From: Deltaproteobacteria bacterium YD0425bin51
GTDB taxonomy: Bacteria; Desulfobacterota; Desulfobacteria; Desulfobacterales; YD0425bin51
Reading direction: 5' to 3'
Length of the DNA stretch: 64,000 nt
Assembly (NCBI GenBank): GCA_002753225.1
Contig: PDZS01000007.1
Span: 62,001 to 126,000, forward strand
Made by a program: the position numbers and the translations under genes. Under the pieces are notes generated by a model that searched no databases, was not told the DNA's origin, and worked only from the letters and a program-made list of their open reading frames with translations. Shown here piece after piece: positions 52,686 to 62,300 of the stretch (within the stretch, counting starts at the first letter, position 1; each line of letters begins with the position of its first letter).

Positions 52686-55600
52686 ATGATTAATATAGAA
52701 GGATATACAATTACAGAACAAATTTATAAAAGCAAAAATTCAATTATATTTAAAGGACATAAGCATAAAATCAATCAACCTGTAATTTTTAAATTTTTAA
52801 ATAAAGAATATCCAAAACCACTGGAAATAAGAAGATTTAAGCGTGAATATGAAATCACTAGTAAAATAAATTCAGATGGTGTGATTTATTGCTATGGTAT
52901 AGAAAAATGCAATAACAGTTTAATTATGATTATAGAAGATTTTGGCGGGGAATCATTAGCACAGATATTAACTTTAGGGAAATTGGATATTAAACAATTT
53001 TTATATGCTTCTATTCGATTAATTGAAATATTAGGTCAAATTCATGCTCAAAATATCATTCATAAAGATATCAACCCTTCAAATATACTATGGAATACTA
53101 AAACCAATCAAATAAAAATCATTGATTTTGGTATTTCAACAGAGCTTTCAAGAGAAAATCTGGAAATTCACAATCCTAATCTTTTGGAAGGAACTTTGGC
53201 ATACATGTCACCAGAACAAACAGGAAGAATGAATAGGTCTTTAGATTACCGTACTGATTTTTATTCTCTTGGTATGACATTTTATGAAATGCTGACAGGT
53301 CATTTGCCTTTTAAAGCAGAAGATGCAATGGAAATAGTCCATTGTCACATAGCAAAAATACCAACCCCTCTATTTCAAATCAATCCTGATATACCTAAAG
53401 TAATTTCTGATATTGTCATTAAATTATTGTCAAAATCAGCAGAAGATCGTTATCAAAGCGTTTTTGGACTCAAACTAGATTTGCAGCAATGTTTGGATAA
53501 ATTTAATTCTAGATCAAAAATTGACACTTTTAGAATTGGGGAGAAAGATATTTCTTATAAATTTCAAATTCCACAAAAATTATATGGAAGAGAAAATGAA
53601 ATTGAAATTTTGCTTAATTCCTTTAAACGTGCAAGTCAGGGAGGAAAAGAAATACTTTTAGTTTCTGGATATTCAGGAATCGGAAAATCTGCTTTAGTAA
53701 ATGAGATTTATAAACACATTACTCAACAGCAAAATTATTTTATCTCAGCTAAATTTAATCAATTTCAGCGTGATATTCCATATGCTTCTTTGATTCTTGC
53801 TTTTAAAAATATTATACATCAACTTATGACAGAAAGTGAGATTGATATAAGGATTTGGAAGGAAAATATTTTAAAAGCCATATATCCCAATGGACAAATT
53901 ATTGCAAATGTTATTCCTGATGTAGAATTGCTAATTGGACCCCAGCCTCCTGTACCTGAATTACCTCCTTCTGAATCTCAAAACAGGTTTAATATAATCT
54001 TTAAGAATTTTGTTAAGGTATTTTCAAATAAAGGGAAACCTCTTGTTCTTTTTCTTGATGATTTACAATGGGCTGATTCTGCTTCTCTAAAAATGATTGA
54101 ATTATTAGTGAGTGATTTTCAGGAAACTAATATTTTTATTATTGGGGCATATCGCGATAATGAAATAAACCCTAATCATCCTTTAATATTTGCGATAAAT
54201 GAACTCCAAAAGAATGACATCAGGATAAATACCATAAATTTAAAGCCATTGAATCTAAATAATATAAATCAACTTGTTTCTGATACATTAATTTGTAATC
54301 CAAAAGATTCTGAAGTGTTGGCTTTACTATGTTATAAAAAAACTTTGGGTAATCCTTTTTTTGTAAATCAACTTTTATGGGATTTATATGATGCAAAAAA
54401 TATTTATTTTAATGTCGATATAGGAATTTGGGAGTTTAATTTAGAACAAATTGAAAATGTGAAGATTACAGATAATGTTGTTGAGTTAATGGTTAATAAA
54501 ATTCAAAAACTATCTCCAAATACTCAAAATATTTTGAAGTTTGCTGCTTGTATAGGTTCTGATTTTGATTTAGAGACATTATCAATCCTAAATGAAAAAT
54601 CTTTTGAAGATACAGCAAATGAATTATGGGAATCATTGGCGGAAGGTTTAGTTATTCGAACATCATCAGCTAATAATTATAAATTTTTAGATAATCGTAT
54701 TCAACAAGCGGCTTATATATTAATTTCTGAACATAACAAACAAATAATTCATTTGAAGATAGGGAGATTATTATTAAATCAAAATGATAAAAGCAAATTT
54801 TCAGAAAATATTTTCGATATTGTAAATCATTTTAATATTGGCATTAGTTTATTGTCTAATACAGAAGAGAGAATGGAGCTTGTCCGTTTAAATCTTATGG
54901 CTGGGAAAAAAGCGAAAAATTCAGCAGCATACGACCCTGCATTAAACTATTTTAAACTCTGTATAGATATAGCAGGAAATAAAGATTGGGAAAACCATTA
55001 TAACTTATTATTGGATATCTATACAGAGGCAACTGAAACTGCTTATCTGTGTACTAACTTTGAACAAATGGAAAAAACTGCAAATATTGTTCTTGAAAAT
55101 GCTAAAACCTTAATGGACAAAATAAAAATTTATGAACTTAAGATTCAAAGTTTGTTTGCTAAAAATAAGCCTTTAGAAGCAGTTAAAGAAGGATTTGATG
55201 TATTAAAAATGCTGGGATATAAATTTCCTGAAAATCCAAATATGATGCATATTGTTTTTGAGCTTTTGAAAACTAAATTTGCATTAAAATGGGCAAAAAT
55301 TGAAGATTTAAAAAATATAAAAGATATGACTAATCAAGAAAAGCTAGCTGCGATTCGCATTATGGTTCACTTTGGAACTTCAGTGTATAGATCCCTTCCA
55401 AAGCTATTACCTTTAGTAATTCTTAAAGCTATTAATTTATCACTCAAATATGGCAATGCACCAGAGACAAATTTTGTATTTGCATCCTATGGAATGATTT
55501 CATGCGGAGCTGTTGGGGATATTGATGATGGTTACAAATTGGGACAGCTTGCCTTTTATTTGAAAGAAAGAGAAAATGCAAAAAAGTTTAAGGCTAGGAC

Positions 55601-58600
55601 ATGGGCACTTATAGAAGGAATGACAAGGCATTGGAAAAAACATTTAAGAGAAACCCTTCCTAATCTTATATCAGCATATCAAATAGGGCTTGAAACTGGA
55701 GATATAGAGTTTGCAAGTATTACTGCCCACCTTTATTGTATTTGCTCTTATTATTCAGGCAAATCTTTAGAAGAAGTATTTAAAGAAATGACCAATTATA
55801 GCAAAGCAATAAATAATTTTAAGCAGGAAAATTCTTTTTACTATAATGAATCATATCGTCAGGCAGTTTTTAATTTAATTCAAGACACTAAAGAACCATG
55901 GTGTTTAAATGGAGAATACTTAAATGAAGAAAAAATAGTTTCTATTTACACAAATAGCAATGATAGTTCAGGAATTTGTGTATTATTTATAAATAAAATG
56001 ATTCTTAGCTATCTTTTTAACAATATCAGCTATGCAATTGAATGTGCAGATATTTTTGAAAAACATATTGAAAGCCAAGTTGGAGTAATATCAGTTCCTG
56101 TTTTTTATTTTTTTGATTCGTTATGCAGATTAGCAAATTTTTATAATGTTTCTCAAAAAGAGCAAAAGAGATATTTAAAAAAAATAAAGAGTAATCAAAA
56201 AAAAATGAAGAAATGGGCTTATCATGCTCCTATGAACCATCGTCATAAATGGCTTTTGGTTGAAGCTGAAAAAAATAGGGTTCTTAAAAAAGATTTAAAA
56301 GCCATGGAATGTTATAAGCTATCAATTCATTTAGCCCATGAAAACGAATATATTCAGGAGGAAGCCATTGCAAATGAACTAGCTGCTAATTTCTACTTTG
56401 AAAGAGGTGATGATAAGATAGCCCAGCTTTTTATGACAGATGCTCTTTATTGTTATAATATATGGGGAGCTAAAGCCAAAGTAAATAATTTGGAAAAAGG
56501 ATACTCAAAATTACGAATTAAAGAAATAGATACAAATAATATTCCAAAAACAATTTCTACCTCAACCATAATATCTGAAACATTAGATTTGGCATCAGTT
56601 ATGAAGGCATCTCAAGCTATTTCAGGAGAAATTGTTTTAGATAAATTTTTATATAATTTCATGAAGATTTTAATCGAAAACGCTGGAGCACAAAAGGGTT
56701 TTTTGATACTAAAAGACACGAAAAGCGATGAACTGTTAATACAAGCTGAAGGTACTGTAGATTCTAAAAAAATTTATGTACTTCAGTCTATCCCTGTTAA
56801 ATCTTGTGCAATCCTTTCTGAAAGTGTAGTTTTGTATGTTGCAAGAACAGGAGAAAGTGTTATTTTAAATCATGCAACAGGTGAAGGAATGTTTGTTACA
56901 GATCCTTATATAAAAGACAGACAAATAAAATCTCTTCTTTGCATGCCTATAATAGAACAAAATAAAATTGTTGGAATCCTTTACCTTGAGAATAATCTTA
57001 TAAAAAATGCCTTTACTCCCGAACGAATGAATGTACTTAATATCTTATCAAGTCAGGCTGCCATATCCATAAAAAATGCTTTTAATTATGAAGAAACACT
57101 TAGAGCAAGAGAAGAATATCGGAGTTTGTTTGAAAATCTACAAGATGTTTTTTATAGGGCAAATAATGAAGGAATAGTAACAATGGCTTCTCCTTCAGTC
57201 GAAAAAACACTTGGTTACTCTGTAAAAGAAATAATAGGGAAAAATATAGCTTTGGAACTATATGTTGACCCTTCTGAAAGAGAACAATTTTTAAAACAGC
57301 TAAAATCTAATGGGTATGTAGATGGTTATGAAGTTCAATTAAAACGAAAGGACGGCGCTGTTATCTGGATTTCCATTAATTCTCATTTATTTAGAGATAA
57401 GGATGGAAAACTTATAGGAGTAGAAGGCACATTCAGAGATATTACTGACAGGAAAAATTCAGAGGAATTCAAGATTGCTTTGGAAATTGCTGAAAAATCC
57501 ACAAAAGCTAAAAGCGAGTTTTTAGCAAATATGAGTCATGAAATAAGAACACCTATGAATGCTATAATTGGTTTAACTGGCTTAGCTTTAAAAACTGATC
57601 TTACACCCAAGCAGCTTGACTATTTACAAAAAATTGACGGCTCAGCGCAACTCCTTTTAGGCATTATTGATGATATTTTAGATTTTTCAAAAATAGAAGC
57701 CGGTAAAATAGAAATTGAAAATATTATTTTTAATCTATCCAATCTACTAGACAAAATATCTAATGTTATAAGTATAAAAACTGAAGAAAAAGGATTAAAG
57801 CTTTTGTTTGATATTGATCCAGATCTTCCTTATGAAATAGTTGGGGATCCTTTGAGAATAGGACAAATTTTGATTAACCTTTTAAACAATGCTGTCAAAT
57901 TTACAAAAATTGGTCAAATTATTTTAAAAATTGAAAAAGTAATAGTTGAAAACATAGAAAATCAGGTTATGTTAAAGTTTTCTATAAAAGATACTGGAAT
58001 TGGAATAAAGGAAGAGCATATTACAAAACTATTTCAATCTTTTAGTCAAGCAGATACTTCAACAACTCGTAAATTTGGAGGTACTGGACTTGGTCTTGCC
58101 ATCTCGAAAAGGCTGACAGAAATCATGGGAGGTGAGATGCTAGTCGAGAGCGAGTATGGTAAAGGAAGTACTTTTATATTTACCGTAAAAGTTGGACTGC
58201 CAAAAGAAAGAAAAGAAACAAAAGATTTTTCCAATAAAGATTATTGTGACATAAGACTTGCTTCTGAAAAAATAGATGGTTTAAAAGATATTCAAGGGGC
58301 AAAAATATTGCTTGTTGAAGACAACCAAATTAACCAGCAAGTAGCAACTGAACTTTTAAGATCAGCAGGTTTTTGGGTTACTTCTGCAAATAATGGAATT
58401 GAAGCAATAGAAATATTAAATACCTCAGAACAAACATTTTTTGATGCTATACTAATGGATTTACAAATGCCTGAAATGGATGGTTATGAAGCTACAATAC
58501 GAATTAGAGAAAACCATAAATATAAAAATTTGCCTATAATTGCTTTAACTGCTCATGCAATGAAAAGTGAATTAGATAAATGCCTTAAAATAGGTTTTAA

Positions 58601-59345
58601 TGATTATGTTACAAAACCTATTGACGCAAGACATCTCTATAATGCACTTATAAAAATCATTATACCCGGAACCAGAGAAATTATACCAACTGAAAGTGAT
58701 CCAGTTAAAGATGAGATTGAAATTCCAGATAATTTACAGGGTCTTGATGTTAAAATTGGTCTTAAACGTGTAGCAGGTAACAAAGCGCTTTATAAAGATA
58801 TATTAAAACAATTTTTAAAGGAAAACTTTAATTGCTTAGAAAAAATAGAGTTATCTTTAGAAAAAAATGAAATCAAAAATGCAGAGTTTTTATCTCATAC
58901 GCTTAAAGGAGTTTCTGGTAATATTGGTGCAGAAGGTATTTTTTCAGCAGCAAAAAATTTAGAGAAAGCAATTAAACAAAATGAAAAATATTTGTATAAT
59001 GAGCTTTTAGATCAGTTGGATAAAGAAATTAGGATATTAAAAACTTCTTTAGGAGAATGGTTTGCAAAAGAAAAAAAAGAGCAGCCAATAAAAGATTCTT
59101 ATAATTGTGAAAATAGATCAGTAGATATCTCTCTATCATGTGATAGAATAGATGAACTATCAATTTTCTTAAAGAGAAAAGATTTAGAAGCAATAGAGCA
59201 TATTAAAATGATAAAAGATATTTTTGGTACATATAGATTGGATGAGATAGAAAAGATTGAAACTTTAGTTAATGACTTAGAATTTGATCAAGCATTAGAA
59301 GCCTTAGAATATTTTTCAATAAAACTTAAAAATGGAAGCCTTTAG
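52686..59345 (+). CDS. giant Ser/Thr kinase-ATPase-GAF-PAS-hybrid histidine kinase-Hpt protein
   Basis: A 2219-residue cytoplasmic protein. A Ser/Thr kinase (about 8-270) has H126-K-D128 in IIHKDINPSNILW, DFG and GTLAYMSPEQTGRM. An AAA/ORC-type ATPase (about 300-560) has K334 in GYSGIGKSA and LVLFLDDLQWADSAS. Helical, TPR-like sequence covers about 690-1280. GAF is at about 1300-1470 and PAS at 1475-1600. HisKA has H1618, followed by an ATPase with LLNNAVKF, DTGIGI and GGTGLGLAIS. The receiver has D1925 and the Hpt has H2071 in SHTLKGV; a short helical tail ends it. The layout is that of PknB/MalT-like-His kinase fusions of large-genome bacteria. It is divergent from the Cus operon, and its stop overlaps the convergent surface-protein gene by 20 bp. 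Confidence 0.93.
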   Translation: MINIEGYTITEQIYKSKNSIIFKGHKHKINQPVIFKFLNKEYPKPLEIRRFKREYEITSKINSDGVIYCYGIEKCNNSLIMIIEDFGGESLAQILTLGKLDIKQFLYASIRLIEILGQIHAQNIIHKDINPSNILWNTKTNQIKIIDFGISTELSRENLEIHNPNLLEGTLAYMSPEQTGRMNRSLDYRTDFYSLGMTFYEMLTGHLPFKAEDAMEIVHCHIAKIPTPLFQINPDIPKVISDIVIKLLSKSAEDRYQSVFGLKLDLQQCLDKFNSRSKIDTFRIGEKDISYKFQIPQKLYGRENEIEILLNSFKRASQGGKEILLVSGYSGIGKSALVNEIYKHITQQQNYFISAKFNQFQRDIPYASLILAFKNIIHQLMTESEIDIRIWKENILKAIYPNGQIIANVIPDVELLIGPQPPVPELPPSESQNRFNIIFKNFVKVFSNKGKPLVLFLDDLQWADSASLKMIELLVSDFQETNIFIIGAYRDNEINPNHPLIFAINELQKNDIRINTINLKPLNLNNINQLVSDTLICNPKDSEVLALLCYKKTLGNPFFVNQLLWDLYDAKNIYFNVDIGIWEFNLEQIENVKITDNVVELMVNKIQKLSPNTQNILKFAACIGSDFDLETLSILNEKSFEDTANELWESLAEGLVIRTSSANNYKFLDNRIQQAAYILISEHNKQIIHLKIGRLLLNQNDKSKFSENIFDIVNHFNIGISLLSNTEERMELVRLNLMAGKKAKNSAAYDPALNYFKLCIDIAGNKDWENHYNLLLDIYTEATETAYLCTNFEQMEKTANIVLENAKTLMDKIKIYELKIQSLFAKNKPLEAVKEGFDVLKMLGYKFPENPNMMHIVFELLKTKFALKWAKIEDLKNIKDMTNQEKLAAIRIMVHFGTSVYRSLPKLLPLVILKAINLSLKYGNAPETNFVFASYGMISCGAVGDIDDGYKLGQLAFYLKERENAKKFKARTWALIEGMTRHWKKHLRETLPNLISAYQIGLETGDIEFASITAHLYCICSYYSGKSLEEVFKEMTNYSKAINNFKQENSFYYNESYRQAVFNLIQDTKEPWCLNGEYLNEEKIVSIYTNSNDSSGICVLFINKMILSYLFNNISYAIECADIFEKHIESQVGVISVPVFYFFDSLCRLANFYNVSQKEQKRYLKKIKSNQKKMKKWAYHAPMNHRHKWLLVEAEKNRVLKKDLKAMECYKLSIHLAHENEYIQEEAIANELAANFYFERGDDKIAQLFMTDALYCYNIWGAKAKVNNLEKGYSKLRIKEIDTNNIPKTISTSTIISETLDLASVMKASQAISGEIVLDKFLYNFMKILIENAGAQKGFLILKDTKSDELLIQAEGTVDSKKIYVLQSIPVKSCAILSESVVLYVARTGESVILNHATGEGMFVTDPYIKDRQIKSLLCMPIIEQNKIVGILYLENNLIKNAFTPERMNVLNILSSQAAISIKNAFNYEETLRAREEYRSLFENLQDVFYRANNEGIVTMASPSVEKTLGYSVKEIIGKNIALELYVDPSEREQFLKQLKSNGYVDGYEVQLKRKDGAVIWISINSHLFRDKDGKLIGVEGTFRDITDRKNSEEFKIALEIAEKSTKAKSEFLANMSHEIRTPMNAIIGLTGLALKTDLTPKQLDYLQKIDGSAQLLLGIIDDILDFSKIEAGKIEIENIIFNLSNLLDKISNVISIKTEEKGLKLLFDIDPDLPYEIVGDPLRIGQILINLLNNAVKFTKIGQIILKIEKVIVENIENQVMLKFSIKDTGIGIKEEHITKLFQSFSQADTSTTRKFGGTGLGLAISKRLTEIMGGEMLVESEYGKGSTFIFTVKVGLPKERKETKDFSNKDYCDIRLASEKIDGLKDIQGAKILLVEDNQINQQVATELLRSAGFWVTSANNGIEAIEILNTSEQTFFDAILMDLQMPEMDGYEATIRIRENHKYKNLPIIALTAHAMKSELDKCLKIGFNDYVTKPIDARHLYNALIKIIIPGTREIIPTESDPVKDEIEIPDNLQGLDVKIGLKRVAGNKALYKDILKQFLKENFNCLEKIELSLEKNEIKNAEFLSHTLKGVSGNIGAEGIFSAAKNLEKAIKQNEKYLYNELLDQLDKEIRILKTSLGEWFAKEKKEQPIKDSYNCENRSVDISLSCDRIDELSIFLKRKDLEAIEHIKMIKDIFGTYRLDEIEKIETLVNDLEFDQALEALEYFSIKLKNGSL

Positions 59346-62300
59346 AACTATTTTCGTCAAATTTTAATCTTAATTTTAAATAAGGTCCTCTGCTCCAATA
59401 GTCAGCTCCTGTTAAATCAGCGTCAAAATTATCAAATGAATAACCTAAAGAGAGCCATAAATCTTTTATTATTCTATAACCAAATTCTACAGATCCTCCA
59501 TGATATACGCTGTTTACCTTATGGCTAGTTAAAATTCGGTATGTTAAGCCCATATCAAACCGCTCTGTAATGTCATAGATTATTCTTCCTGATATTAAAT
59601 CAATATATGATTTATATGCATCATCAATAGATAGTTTTCCAGCATATTTACCTATTAATTGGAGTTTTTTAGTTGGTTGATAAATCCCTTCAGTTGATAC
59701 TATATATGCTTCTGTATTATAGCCTAAATAAGTATCTCTTTCAGTATTTACATTATTTGCTAAATCTCTGTGTTGTTTATATTCAAATTTAAAAAGGGCA
59801 TTGAATTTGTCATATTTTAAAGGTCGATAAGCTAAACCTAAAATAGAATGATTTGTTGTACGATTTCCATTGTTTTGAATATCTTCTAAGAAATAGCGTT
59901 CTTTTACTAAAATAGAATATTCAGGACTTAATTTATAACCTATTCCTAATTCTGCAAAGTAAGATTTTCTTGGATTGTCAGAATTTTCATTTCTATATTC
60001 AAGTCTATTTGTAAATTTCAAGTTTTCTTTAGGCAAAAATTCTAAACCTCCTGATATTGCAAATGCATCAGGATAGTTTTCAGATTTTTTGCCATGAATT
60101 GTACCTTGATATTCGCTAGAAAGATTTCCAGTTGTTCTGTCTCCTAACAAAAAGTTGTTTTTTATTCCAATTACATTTTGGCTTTTCTGACCATCAATAC
60201 CATCAATTAATCTGTATTCATTATATGTAACTGTATTTTTAGAAACTTGAGATTCAACTCCAAAAACAGTTCTAAGCTCTTCACTATTATCATATTTTCC
60301 ATATTCTTCACGTACAGCTAAACGATTCGATTTATTAAATTGATATTTAATTCCAGCTTGGCTTAATTGATAGATATTGTGCAATATATCCTGTTTATGG
60401 CTTGCATCAATAGTAATATCAGGTCTTAATTTGTATTCAGCTCCAAATTTTGCAGATAAAACGTTTTCTTTTTTTTCATCACTATTATTATAAAAAGCAT
60501 CGTTTAATGAAGAATTTGGCGGCAAATAGCTCGATGTATTATTTTCATGCAATAAATCTGTATGTATAATAATTTTTTTATTTATCTCTTTATCAACACC
60601 AACTAGCGCTTGTTCATTTTCAGTATTATTTATCTCATCTTTTTCATTAAAATATTTGCTTCTAATAGTAGTTGAAGGATTTATAAGATATTTTAAATCA
60701 TATCCATATTTTATTGTTCCTCTGGTTGCATCAATGGCAGAAGGATTGCCATAGTAATCTCCCAGAGCCTTATAAAAAGCATTAAACTTGAAATTTTCAA
60801 TTGGCTTGCTTTCAAAATTAAATAACCATCCAGAGTCTTTTTTAGGGGTATAAATATTGTTGGTTTCAAAAAATGAATCAGTGTTAGCATACTCCATTTT
60901 CATGATGCTATTTCCTGGAAGCTTAAAAGTTAGATCTGCGCCATAAATATTATAATTGTTTAATTCATGCTCTTCAGTAATTGCTGTAGCTCCAACTTCT
61001 ATCCAATTTGTTAAGTTTATTGAGCCTCTTCCTCCATATACTAAATATTTTTTGTCATTTGATATGCTTTCATAACTTACAATAATAAATATAGGGTTAA
61101 AATCTCCATCATGACTTGGAATTGCTTCTTTAAATACTAAATAGCCCATTTCATAATCAATTTCATAATCAGTAAATTTAGACTTTGACTCCCTTTTTAA
61201 AACTCTGTCTGTAAGATAACGGTCCCGGGTTTCAATAGTAACTCTTTCAGAGCCTTCAACGATATTTTTATTAGTTAAATAATAAAATCCAGAAATTCCC
61301 ATCCCTCTTAGCTTGTCTACAACAATAGTCTGATTTGTGTAGCTTGCAAAAGATCGTAATTTGTATTTTTCAGTATTTAGTTCATATTTTAAGCCGTTTA
61401 ACGCACGTTGATATGTGCTAAGGCTAGTACTGGTAAGATCTGTTTTATAATCTCCGTATAAAAGATATGATTTGTTTTTTTCTAATTTAACGTATAATTT
61501 GTTTTTTGACTGAGCTTCATATGTTATTTTACTCTCATCTCCATATATAGGATATTTATCTTCAGATTCAGGATCTTTTTCTTTTGATTTAAAAAGTTCG
61601 GTTTCAACCTTATCATCTTTTTCTGAGTCATACGCAGCAGTAAGCATCATATCTTTACCTAGCTTCTTTTTTAAAAAAAGTTTCCCTTGCCCATCAATGA
61701 AAGCATCTTTCTTAAAACCTCCTATATTTTTTAACTCGCTGAAATTGTCACTGGTTTTTCCATGTCCTATTGTTATTTCTCCATAACCAATAATAAAAGT
61801 ATCTCGCAAATGAGGAGAGAAAAATATTTTTTTATCTTCTTGTAAATTATCTAATAAAACTGAAATTATTGCTTCATTTGACTCTGATGGTGCTTTTATA
61901 TTAAAAATTGCTTCGTTATTTTTATAAGGAATCTGAATGCCTGGAGTATAAGAGTCTGCATCTTTTTCTAATATTTCACCATGATTTATATCTGCTGTAA
62001 TCATGCTATTTTGATCTATAGGTAAATCGTTTTTGTCTAAAACCAAAACTTTTACTTTTATGGTTGATTTTCCATCTGCCTGTATTTCATCTTTATCAGT
62101 TTTAATTAGAATTTTTTCAGGCTCACCTGCTGTTAATACATCTATTTCTTTTATTCCTCTAATGTTTCCAAACATATCTTTGATTTGAGCTTTAATATGG
62201 TTTTTGCTTCCTGATATAAAATTAATTGCTACGTATTCGTATATAGCAACCTTATTTTTTTTGTTAATAAGTTTTTTCCCAATTCTATTATTTTTAATAA

